This document shows positions 34,928 to 45,117 of a stretch of 54,463 nt of DNA, piece by piece. Every line of letters starts with the position of its first letter. Positions within the stretch are counted from its first letter, which is position 1. The notes under the pieces were generated by a model. It saw only the letters and a program-made list of their open reading frames with translations, had not been told where the DNA came from and ran no database searches. The position numbers and the translations under genes are program-made. Source of the stretch: Coprinopsis marcescibilis (lineage: Eukaryota; Basidiomycota; Agaricomycetes; Agaricales; Psathyrellaceae); NCBI GenBank assembly GCA_004369085.1, contig ML210347.1, positions 1-54,463 on the forward strand, written 5' to 3'.

Positions 34928-36475
34928 ATCTGCCCCACAGACTGTTGACCAGCTATATTCCTGAGGCAGAGAAAAGAATGGTCTACTATGAGCTGCAAGC
35001 GGAGGCAGGCAACTGTGGGTGGGCTATTAACTAGTATCCCAAGACTTGAAATAACGCTCACATATTCTGCGCGTAATATACGTTGAACGTTCAGCTTGGA
35101 ACTATTAGTGTCCCTGGTGGTAGGTGAGAAAGTGGGCCGGTGAGACAGTGAGGTGAGAAGGTGAAAGGGATGCAAGGAGCGCCCATCCGCCTTGAAGTAC
35201 TCCCATTCCGTGATCGCCAGTACCCAGGCACCGCCTCTTGAATTGACAGAAGTCAGGAGAGTGCGACGAAAAACTGAACGGAGGAGGGCAATTGGCTCAC
35301 TGGGCAAAGTTCTTGTGGAGGGTTACGTTACCCCGGGCGCCGGGATATCTCACTGACAAATGGGTATTACTGCAAGGCAAAGTGCCTGGATAGTGACAAG
35401 ATATTCGAGTATGGTGCAGAGCACTTAGTCGCCGCTACTTTGGAACAAGAAGATTGGAGGCGTGGAAAATGAGTCAATTTCTTATCCCTCTAACAGAAAT
35501 GAAGGAATTAGCTAAGGGAACATTTCTGTAAGAGGGTTTTCGATAACTTCAAAATTGAAGAAGTAAAGAATTTGACCTCCGCCGATTTAGCCATCAGACG
35601 AAAATAGCCTTATCTAATCTATAGATAAGCCATATATGATAATGTACAGCCCCTATCTGCTACTCAGAAAGCTTCGCAAACCAAACTCAGAGACTTTTAC
35701 TGCATAGCAATAACCTCTTAGACCTTCTCGGATGTTGATTAAAGCTCAGAAACCATTTCCGCCTTCACAATTTAGCTGTAGGCCACCCCTGTTCTCGGAA
35801 GCGACTCTTCACCAGACCACAGAACAAACAAATGACGTTGATTTCGCATCGGAATATGAAGAAATGCACATAAAATCCGTTCTGGGATATGCAAAAAATG
35901 CCAATCCAAAATTCATTTTTTTTTCGCCAGCCGATTTGGCCACTGTGGTTAGACTCTTTGTGGATCTAGGGTGCTCTGCCATTTCTTTTTTTTTTTTTTT
36001 TGGTGGAGCGTTGGGTTGCTTCGCGTGACACCATGTGTCCCCGCTCCGCACGCTGGCTGCGAGTCGAGCTCGCTTTGCTGGTTTCCACCGCAGAGGGAAT
36101 GCCGTTACGCACTGCCGCTATTTGCAGGCTGTGTGGGGCTCTCGCGGCGTGTGAGGTGCCTGGCCGGTTGGGACGGATGGGTGTAGGTGGGCTGGTGCCG
36201 AGCTACTCTCATCTGTTCCTCCCCGGTGGTCTTCGCTCGCCGGACCTACCCACTAAACCCTCCGCTCTATTCATATGTGTGCCAAATGTGTCCTTGTTAG
36301 GCTTTTTAAGGCTTTTCATGGGAGTCGCTGGTAGGGCTTGGCACAATGGTCACATTTATGCCAGGCTTTTTCAAACAGCAGACAATGCTCCATTGGACAT
36401 ATTATGAAGCATATCGAGCACACAAGGTACGCGAATAGTTGTTTACAGCTCTCAAAATAATTGTCATACGTAAAA
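34928..36475. other. Intergenic region with hairpin and poly-T tract
   Basis: No gene is supported. A perfect 8-bp inverted repeat with a 5-base loop lies at 35609-35629. A poly-T run and a GC-rich block follow near 36 kb (see the SINE-like candidate). The P450 promoter should be just above 34927. A minus-strand frame of 226 codons at 34627-35307 runs through P450 intron 1 and shows no motif. Confidence 0.5.
35986..36125 (-). mobile_element. Possible tRNA-derived SINE (weak)
   Basis: Read on the minus strand, a sequence near the A-box consensus (TAGCGGCAGTG, 36110-36120) is followed about 45 bases later by a B-box-like GCTCGACTC (36061-36069, one mismatch from GTTCGANNC) and, about 60 bases on, by a run of 16 A at 35986-36001. 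This order fits a polymerase III retroposon. I found no target-site duplication and no second copy in the window, so chance is possible. Confidence 0.25.
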
Positions 36476-37812
36476 TCAACCAGTCTTTAGTAAGAGGAAC
36501 CCAATAGCGCTCCCAGGGGGAGGAACAAACCACCGCCATTTAGCATCATCACTTTGAGCAGTGAACGGGATCGAATACCATGAATCTGTGATGCTGAGAT
36601 CGAACGGCTGGTCCCCTGTCCTAAATGTATTCCTTTGCTGAAGTCGCTGAGATGTAGGACCGCGAAAAACGTAGAAACAAGCGGTCCAATTATGAGGTAT
36701 CCTGTACGGCTGCTTGGAGGCTGGTGGCTTGTCCCGGCCTTCTCTTTTCAGCTGCCTCGTTTTCCACGCGGAATCCAAATTTATTATACGCTCCAGAGAA
36801 TTTATCGCTTCCTGTAAGTTTACGTGAGCTCCCCAGTCAATTCCTAATCGAAGAAACCGACCTGATAGCTTTCTGGGCGGTTGATCGAACTTGATTGTTT
36901 CAGGCACGTTCCGAATCCGTCTTCGTCGAATGTTGCATACGGGTTTATAGGGGTCCAGAGCATGCCGCTCGAGTCTTTGAGAAACTGTGCGCGCGTTATC
37001 CATAGCCTTCCATTCGCAAACGGCTTCTCAACACTGACTCCTACAGCTCGACACTGCGGAAACAGACTCTTCCAGTGATCAGGATTTTGAATATTTGCAC
37101 AGTCACTTATGTTTCCAGTTATCGTTGGTCGAAGTAGAATCTCTTCATAGTCTGTGATATCCGAAAGATAGTGACGAAACCCCCGGAGTGCCGCCCTTTG
37201 ACCATCCTGTTATACCGACATGTTAGCCTAGTCACTTATATGTATGAAAGTGGGCTGTTTATCCTACGGACCTTGTACGTTTCAGGAAGCGGAATCAAGA
37301 TCCTTTGCTGCTGCTGCCCGTCAAACGGATGTTCCAGTACGAATAACACAAACAGTGTCGGGCGCGCCTCAGAATCAATATAAGTTTCTTTAGGACCTAC
37401 AAAGACGGTGCTGACTGGTCTAGAAATGGACCTCCGAGGTGATCTTCCATTCGGCTCTGTAGATGTTCTTGTGAGAACATGAATAGATATCTCAGGTGGC
37501 TCTTGAGACAATGCGGCGCTCCAGTTGTCTTCGTCGATATCAGCCCATATTTTCTTTCCTTCTCTCGTATACGGCATGCGAAGGATGATGTTGCTCAACG
37601 AGGCCTTGTCCCCAATATATTTCCCAAAGACTTTGATCGCAGTCTTGGCGGCAGTCTTCCATGCGGACAATTGAGCACCGGGCACAATCTCAGGGAGCAG
37701 AGACTACTCTCACCTCGTAGCTCCCCGGGACTGCTGTAACAGTATATCTGTTTTCACCTCCTGACGCTTGCTCGCTAGCGGGAAGGACCAATGTCAACGT
37801 GGTTTGTGGCAT
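36476..37812 (-). CDS. Member 1 of an unrecognised four-exon protein family
   Basis: Exons 37714-37812, 37272-37655, 36862-37206 and 36476-36811 give 387 aa, all introns in phase 0. I do not recognise the family. It is clearly homologous to the genes at 38371-39615 and 51732-53102: each begins with a short segment ending TYE or SYE, then an FGKYI/LGRYM block with NIILRMP and a W.DI..DNW stretch, then a Pro-x-Pro-x-TYK end of exon 2, a third exon ending RPESYQ, and a last exon with FYVFRGPT, a WYSIP block and a C-terminal FVPPPGSAIGF. No signal peptide, membrane helix or known catalytic motif is visible, so a soluble intracellular protein is likely. The gene has no stop or frameshift and seems intact. 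Confidence 0.8.
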
Positions 37813-38370
37813 ACTCTCGAGCGCTGTGAGATTCGTGCAGATTGAGAGAACTGGGAATTAAGGAGAAAGATAAGGAAAGGGATACTAGAGAGGGTAATTG
37901 CAGGCTCTGCGTGACAGAAATGAACGTCGAAAGCAAGAGAGGCAATCGTCTGATCGGGCGCTTATTCTTATCGATAGTTGTTTTCACACGCTTTATCGAT
38001 GGAGGTTATTGTAGCTGGAGACTTGGCGCCTCTCTGGCTTTTCGCACTAGTACATGTCGACCTTCAAGCTACCACAGTACTTGCGATATCCTCCTCGACC
38101 GACGACGACGGGAGTGTCGCCTTTTTGGTGGGTTACCGTTATTTTCATTGCAAGGGTGGCTTTTGATCGTTCATACAGTTTTGGAATCAAGACGCAAGGT
38201 CGAAGCAGCCATCCGTCGCTTTGTGCCTGTGGGCACGATGGTAAAAAAGGGAAGGTATCACCACTTGGTAAATCATTAGCTACATCAGCTGCATTCCCTT
38301 TTCAAGTACTTGAACTGAATTCCCCGTCTCAATGCCAGATATTCTCTCAGCTCATTCATGTAGAGTTATC
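37813..38370. other. Spacer between family members 1 and 2
   Basis: It contains the promoter side of member 1 and the 3' flank of member 2. Only short frames without motifs are present. Confidence 0.5.
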
Positions 38371-39615
38371 TTAAAGCTCGAATGCATAACCAAAGATATG
38401 GCCTGCAGGGGGCACAAATCTCTGCCATTGAGATTTATTCTCCTGCGCGGAGCGTGGAATTTCTGTCCATGTGTCTGTGTGCATGACGTTAAACGTCTCA
38501 GAGCTACCCACGTCTCGTTTCAGAAATCGCGTTATCGTTGGGCCAGAGAAGACGTAAAAATCAACCTTACACCCGCGATGGCTGGATGCTTTGAATGGCT
38601 TTTTCATAAGTTCGGCTTGAGTGGTTTCGAGTTTCATTTCGTCCGCGATCAAAGCAAGCAGCGATGCCTTGAAAGACGTGTCAGCGTCAACTGTAGCTTC
38701 GATTGAGCACACGGCGGCCTGGGTCGTATGTACAATCAGATAAGATATAGGGCCGTTTGAAAGCAAAATAACTGACCTGGTAAGTCTCCGGACGCTCGAT
38801 ACACCAGCTGCGTTTCCCGCCTCCCACGTGGTCTGATAGTAAGACTGACGTCCAAGTCGTACCTTCAACTTTAGGAAATGTGGCACGAGTGAGCCAAACC
38901 TTTCCGGTTTGAAAGGTCTCAGGCACGACGAAGATGGTTTGACAGAGTGGAAACACACGGGCCCAATTCTTTGGCAAGACTCGTGCGCAATCATCGTATT
39001 TCTCGGTCTTCGATGGCCATAGTCGAAGCTGATCTGCGAATGTGTCTTCTGGGAGGTCCTCTTTGAAATGCTCAAAAGCCGCAAGCCGCGCTTCCTGCAG
39101 ATGTGTATGTACACGTATGAGCGCTTATGGTGTTTCGAGAGATCGACATGAAAGCGGACCTTCAAGGTATATGGAGTTGGGATCCAAGCTTTAATCTGAC
39201 GGGGTTCTTGACCCAGCACAAATTTCATAATCGGAAACACCGGTGCAGCTGACTCAGGAGGTCCAGGCTCTACTGAAGCTTGGAGGACAACCGGAGGTGG
39301 AGACTCAACCTGGAAGACTCCAAGTTGATCGTGCGCTCGAATAACGACTTCCCAATCTGCAGGGCGAATGTCGTTCCAGATCTTCTTCCCATTATTGATC
39401 GTCTTAGGAACCCGCAGGATGACGTTGTCTCTGGATGGATTGGCCATGTAACGGCCTAGGATCTCCAAAGCGATGCCTACCGCATCCTAGCAAGGTGTGA
39501 GTGTTGATCAACTGGTATGCTACAAGACCCGTACCTCATATGTGCTCGCAGCACTGGCGAGGGCGTATCTATCCTCAAGATTGGGCGCTGACGCGGGTAG
39601 AACCAGTTGGAGCAT
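38371..39615 (-). CDS. Member 2 of the unrecognised four-exon protein family
   Basis: Exons 39535-39615, 39160-39486, 38777-39094 and 38371-38718 give 357 aa, every intron again in phase 0. The N-terminus reads MLQLVLPASAPNLEDRYALA, close to the LTLVLPAS start of member 1. Exon 2 carries ILGRYMANPSRDNVILRVP and a KKIWNDIRPADWEV block; exon 3 has LPKNWARVFPLCQTIFVVP and ends RPETYQ; exon 4 has DFYVFSGPT, TWTEIP and the C-terminal WQRFVPPAGHIFGYAFEL. It is transcribed in the same direction as member 1, 558 bases upstream of it, which points to tandem duplication. No targeting signal or known domain can be seen. The function is unknown. Confidence 0.82.
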
Positions 39616-40101
39616 GATGGAAGGTGATTGTCAAGGCAGGAAGAGGTGATATTCACGGTTTATCAAAAGATAATTGCGGCTCCCGCGGTCATCTGAATTG
39701 ATGTTGTTCTGCTCACTGCTTCCACTGGTCAAGTGGTTTAGACAAAATCTCCAATTTATTGAGTCCGTGCAGTGTTTGACTCATATTTCAGTGACTTTCT
39801 TGGCTTTCTCGACTCGGTGAAAGTAGATGGGAGTTCAAGGAGAGTGACGATATGTTATATTTGATGAATTGATGCGGACGGGTTTTGGTTTGTTTGTGCA
39901 CTGTTCGAATCGGCAGGGGCGAATAGGAACCTTGACGTCTCCATCTCCACTTAACGCGATATCCCTTTTACCCATCTCTATATCCCCGCTTCCATTAACA
40001 CATATCTATACCTACTTTCTATTTCTTATCACGACACAAATCCTACAGCAACGCACATTTACCAACCAGTACCCCACGATTTTTCTAACTGCAGAGTCAC
40101 A
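39616..40101. promoter_or_regulatory. Divergent promoter region
   Basis: These 486 bases separate the start codons of family member 2 (minus) and the Ulp1-like gene (plus), so both promoters must lie here. A CT-rich tract with TATCTATACC-like sequence occurs at about 40000-40030, near the plus-strand gene. Confidence 0.4.
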
Positions 40102-43100
40102 ATGTCTGCACACGACTCTGCAAGTGTTTTGAAGCCAATTTTGCTTCGGTCTTCTACTCCAGGTACGTAAATACATTGATACTCGAACAAATTGCCTAAC
40201 TTGCGCGCGATTGTTAGCTCCAAATGAGAAAGGTGCGCAATGCGACGTTCTTCCACCCTCGAGAAAGGCTAACGCGGTCTTCAGTTATGCGATACCTTGA
40301 ATCCATGACATCAGAAAACCAGCCAGACGATAGGCCTCCCCGTTCGATTATAGACCACGACGAATACCGCTCAAATATGTCCCACCGAGACCCCAACGTT
40401 GCCTCTCCGCAATCCCGGGCCCGCACATTCTCCCCAGGCAAGAGCAACGGAACAGCCAAGTACAGCGACTACAACAAGCCATTGCCCAACGCAAGCAGTC
40501 AACTCCGGAGGCACGATGACGAAATCGACGGAGATGACGCGGATTCCAACCTGCAAGACGGCTTAAGATCGGAGCTGGGCGACATCCCTCTGGTGCGCAT
40601 CTAGCAGCTGTCGTACCTTCTCTGACATTCTAACCATTAATTATCCCAGCGCGAGCCCGGTCCGAATGACCCCCCAGGGCCAAAATACGAGTCGTATGAC
40701 TCGGGTCCCTCTTTTGGCAACTTTGGTCCATTTCCTCCTGAAGACCGCGCATCCTTGAACCCGTATGGTGGTGGTGGTGGCTGGAATGTATGTCCCTGAT
40801 CTATTCGCACCCCAGACCCTGCTCACACATGCCCCAACACAGCCTGATTGGTCCCATATTAGGGAAGGCGATGAATTGGCGGGCGTTCCAACTGAGGAGT
40901 TTGGTGTTAGGCACGAGGCAAGTTTACATCCCATGACTCCCGACTTGAGCGTGTCTAATCCATCTCTCTAGTCCTCTAAAGTGGCTTCTCGGGTAAAAAG
41001 TCAGGTGGCAGGCGGAGGAGACCGTCCATTCTCGCCAGGAATGCGATCCAAGGTAGCTGGAACGGAGAAGGGGACTACTTATCCTCCACTGCCAGAAAGT
41101 GCCTTGGACTATGGCGACCAATGGGATGCGCCCCTATCACCGAGGTCACGTGCATATTCTAAAGCGCCTTCCATTTCACCATCGGATTCAGCATCTGCTC
41201 TCCCCAAACCAAGAGCTGTGCAGAAGCTCTCGAACGGGCATGCCCAAAGTAAGTCGACTTCGAGACAAAGGACGGTCCCCATCTGTCGAGATTGGCGTTT
41301 AGCCTCTTCCTGATTGAGCTGTATCTGACGTTCTGGGTCTCCCAATACAGGTCGTTCGCCACCTCCAGGCTCGTCATCTCCTCTGTCACAAACAGGCCAT
41401 CAGAGTCGACCGTTCTCACCTTATCGACACGCTCCCACGACTGAAGATCTCATTCATGCCGCTGTGAGGGGCCGTGCGATGGCCATACCCGAAGTGGAAG
41501 AAGAGAAGACTGTGACATCCTCCATTGCTGCCCATAACAACAACAACAGCAGCAGCAAACAACCATCGCAGGTATCTCAACGCTCTCAGCAGCACCCGCC
41601 ACCTTCACCACAAAAGGCACCTCGATCAGCAACGCCATCGGAATCGCCTATGCCTGCACCGTCGACACCTACCAAAATGAGCAAAGTCGCGTCGCAGATC
41701 AGTGCAGCCAAGTCAAAAACTGTTTCACAGGTATCCAAGCAGTCTGTTACGCCATCGAAGCAGTCTGGGTCGAGGGTGCGGTCACACTCGCCTGATGGGC
41801 TGGATGCGGAGGAGACGAGGATTATCAATGACGCGTTGGGCCATGGTCATGGTCATCATCACCAACCGCAAACCCCGCGCACGTCGTATTATGCGGCTTC
41901 GATCGAGCCTGGACTCACGGGTCACTATCACGATGAGGAGCTATGCCAGTTGTTAAGACATGAGAACGATAACTCGCAGCCCGAGGTCGTGAGGAAGGCC
42001 TTGAGGAAGGCAATCAGGCAGAGGGTCAAGAAGCTTGGCATGAAGTACGACACCGAGGTCCGTTTTGTCCCGTTGTTATGTGATGATTTAGACGCTGATC
42101 ATTGAGATCCAGTCCATCAAGCAGTACAAACGGTCATACCACGATCACGAACATACCGTCAACCAGGACTATGACGACGAGCCACCGAGGTGGGCCACGG
42201 ACCTCAAGCGTGAACTGGTGGTTATGCAGCAGCGAATCGAGAGTCTCGGACCCAAGATCGAAAACTTGCGATATGAACAGTCTTACGACCAACCAGCAGG
42301 ATCGCGGTTCGAATACGATCCCAACGACGAATCGGTGCGCACACCGCGTACACAGACTGTCAATATCGAAACGCAACCTACGGGTACCCTCGCAGACTCG
42401 ATGTATCACCACGACGAGATGACTGTGGACGACGATGGTAATATGCGCGAGTTTGACGACATGACTGAGACACGGGGACCACCGCGGATAGAGGATGGGG
42501 AGACTGCCGACCGCACGCCGCAAAGGAATGTGATTGGCCTCCACCAGTACGACCTGACGGGTGTCATGGGCCGGGATGACTCGCCTGGGCAGCAGTTGCT
42601 TGAGGAGGAGTTGTACAAGCTGAGGCAGCGCCCGAGGAATGGCGGGAGCCAGAGTGCGGTGTCTCACAGGACGTGGGAGATTGCGAGGAACGACGAGGAT
42701 TTGGACTATGCGGACGAAGATGATGAGGAAAGGGGTGCGCCGAGTGGTTTGCCTACTATCCCTGATACGAATGGGGATGCATATCAGGATCGGGACCCTG
42801 GGAGTCCGCCTTTGCCTGCGTTGCCTACGCATGATGAAGATGAGGATGGGCACGGGGAGGAGGGTGTGGATCATAGCCGCCAGTTGGAAGTTCACGCCCA
42901 AGGGGGTAACTGGACCAACAATGACTATAGTGCGGATTTGCAGGGTGGGGGGATGCCGCCGTGGCAGCGTATTCATTCGAGGTTGCTGAGCTGGGCGATT
43001 ATCTGGCCTGTGGCCGAGTTTGAACAGGCACTGAACAGTACGACGCGGGGACACCAGGTTGACGAGGTTGCCTTGAGCATTTGGAGTACGCAGACGTATA

Positions 43101-43816
43101 AGCGGTATGTGAGGGCGCGGTTGACAGAGCAGCCAAAGGGAGAGGTCGATAGGTTGTTTGTGCCACCTAATATGGCGGATGCAATCAGCAATGCGGTCTT
43201 CAATGGTCGGCATGGGGAGGCGTGTGGGATGTTGAGAGATCTGTGGGTTCCGTTTGGCCTCGACGGGACACCGAGGTTGATTGTGGTCCTTGCAAAGCAT
43301 CGGTCGGATCCAAATCATTGGGTCGTTCATCGGTATGTTTCGTGGCTTGTTGAGTTTGATATTGGCTAATGATATGACAGATTCTCGTTACCCGATGGAA
43401 ATCTGACTACGTATGATTCATATCCTGAGAGGACCTTACCTGACGGTCGAGTGAGTAACCGATGCGATCCTTAACTTTTTATGCCTAAATCTGACATCAT
43501 GTCTTTTTAGCCGCTTGGTTGGTGGTTTGCCATTCGCATTGCCTGGCCCAGTGGAATGTACCCCAAGCCCGACAACCTCGTTCAGAAGATGGTGCGTCTC
43601 CATCGGCCTATGCAGTTGCCCATTGACAATTCTGTGGCTGCTGCTGGCATCTGGAGGAACATCCTGATGGGCTCGAGGGCGGAGAGAAGCCTGGATTTGG
43701 AGAGGTTGAGGGATTTGATCAACACGGAGGTGAAGAATTTGAAGCAGAGGAAGCATTTGGGCAAGTTAACTGTCAGCGCCCCGCGGGCTGTTTGGGATGA
43801 GAGCCACCAGAGGTAG
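40102..43816 (+). CDS. Large disordered protein with a C-terminal Ulp1/C48-like domain lacking the catalytic Cys
   Basis: Ten exons give 1058 aa: 40102-40162, 40218-40232, 40285-40592, 40650-40787, 40843-40917, 40972-41248, 41351-42057, 42113-43332, 43381-43450, 43511-43816. The first 500 residues are Ser/Pro/Gln-rich and disordered; a helical stretch (LKRELVVMQQRIESLGPKIE) follows, then acidic linkers. The last 240 residues resemble the Ulp1/SENP cysteine-protease fold: VDEVALSIWSTQTYKRYVRA, an LFVPPNMADAI strand, HWVVHRFSLPDG with His929, and TTYDSYP with Asp946. The His-Asp spacing of 17 equals that in yeast Ulp1. Where the Cys-Gly of the family is expected, the sequence reads NSVAAAGIW, with Ala1002 in the Cys position. 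It is thus probably a binding pseudo-protease rather than an active one. The intron 40918-40971 uses a GC donor. Confidence 0.75.
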
Positions 43817-44561
43817 TGCGGTGAGGGATTGTTTTGTGGGTTCTGTTTCTTGTTGTTGTTGTTTTCGTTTTGACATTGTCTATTCACCTTACGTTTTCCT
43901 TCTGAATTATTTTTGCGATATCTGTTTTCTTCCTCATCCGTTCTATACATCATCATAGAAGCACAAACCTATCTTCTTGTTTATATTTTTCTCCTCATTT
44001 CGCTCTTTCGCTCTCGCTCTCTCCTCTTATCCTCGTGGAATGCTCAGTGTACTCAAAAAATGTGTATGTACTAGGTCAATGTGTATAAGGTAGTGTAGTA
44101 GTATGTAAGTAAATAGGTTGGCTATTTTTACGCTGGGTTCCGCTACAGGATGTGTAGACGTCGTGTTGTAGAGGTCGATTTTTCATCTGCCCTTTGCTTC
44201 GCATCTCGTTTATTTCTCTTTTTTGGTTATGATACATCTTCTCGATAAAGAGAGTAACGATTTTTTACGAATGGATGACGACTGGTTTGACTGTCTGACT
44301 TGGTTGGGTTTGGTCCTTCCATTGGGGATTTCGGAACCGAGACATGGGAAAGTTAATCCATCCTTGGACCCTGCTTGATAGGACCGTCGTCGTCCAGCAT
44401 ACGGTGTTTGGTCGTTCCGTTTTGTGGTCTCTAGTAACCAACCCATTCGCTCAAAAAAAGAAAAAAGTAGACAAATCAACGAAACTCACGGAGAGAGCCC
44501 AAGGGTGTGATTCCAATGATACATCTTGACATCTCGGCGATTCTTTGGCATATTCAGATTC
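43817..44561. other. Convergent 3' intergenic region
   Basis: It lies between the stop codons of convergent genes. It is T-rich on the left and contains no coding frame with a motif; both 3' untranslated regions are probably here. Confidence 0.55.
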
Positions 44562-44892
44562 CTAAATTCCTTGCAAGATGGCTGCCAGATCGTTCATCGA
44601 ATTTTGTGGAATTTGATTGTTGTGCGATGCACTGAAATTGGGGGAGGTAGTTTTGGCGTTATTCTGGGACTTCAAAAGCTAGCAATTCCGTTAGACCTCG
44701 CACAGGTTGATAAAGATAGAAAGTGCCAGAGCTAACCGAAGATTCGTGAATCAACGTGGACTGCTTGTCCAGGATGTCGAGGAGTTGCTCATTGTTCGCC
44801 TTGGCCTTGATATTCTTCTTCTTGAACGCGGTTTTCGCAGAACTCTGGCGTTTCTGAGCGTTTTTCGAGGACTTTGCTTTTGACATGGACAT
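44562..44892 (-). CDS. Small basic protein of 85 residues, function unknown
   Basis: Two exons, 44737-44892 and 44562-44663, join in phase 0. The N-terminal third is Lys/Ser-rich (SKAKSSKNAQKRQSSAKTAF), the middle is a probable amphipathic helix (NEQLLDILDKQSTLIHESS), and the C-terminus ends NDLAAILQGI. The composition suggests a nuclear or ribosome-associated protein, which is inference only. It starts 225 bases from ysh1 in the opposite direction and may share its promoter. The short length and lack of a known domain keep confidence moderate, but the splice junction, the start and the coding character agree. Confidence 0.6.
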
Positions 44893-45117
44893 GTATCTTC
44901 CCCAAGTGGGCTCTGAATGCAGAAAGCAGAACAGGAGAAACCAGACCTTTATTGTGCTTATTACGTCAGCATTTAGTCCATGTTGACCGTAAACCGCGTC
45001 TGTTCAGGTATTCTCCGCTTCAGCCTTTGATCACGACCACCACGACTACGACCATTTTGCTCTATACCTTCGGTTTTACGACTTACGAGTGCATGAACTA
45101 AAAGAAGTCTCAAAGTA
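44893..45117. promoter_or_regulatory. Divergent promoter between the small basic protein gene and ysh1
   Basis: The start codons of the two genes face away from each other across 225 bases, so this interval must serve both. No clear TATA box is visible, as is usual for housekeeping genes. Confidence 0.4.

Noticed and set aside
34627..35307. A 226-codon minus-strand frame at the P450 5' end
   Set aside because: It runs through P450 exon 1 in another frame and through intron 1, and has no motif; the exon model with a membrane anchor explains the region better.
36000..36407. A 135-codon plus-strand frame next to the poly-T run
   Set aside because: It has no motif, overlaps the possible SINE and the composition is that of GC-rich spacer.
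42134..43330. A 398-codon open frame on the minus strand
   Set aside because: It lies antisense to the largest exon of the Ulp1-like gene and reads as low-complexity Arg/Pro/Ile-rich sequence with no motif; it is a shadow of biased codon use on the other strand.
43980..44030. A simple-sequence CT tract as a regulatory element
   Set aside because: It sits between convergent genes, and pyrimidine-rich 3' regions are ordinary here.
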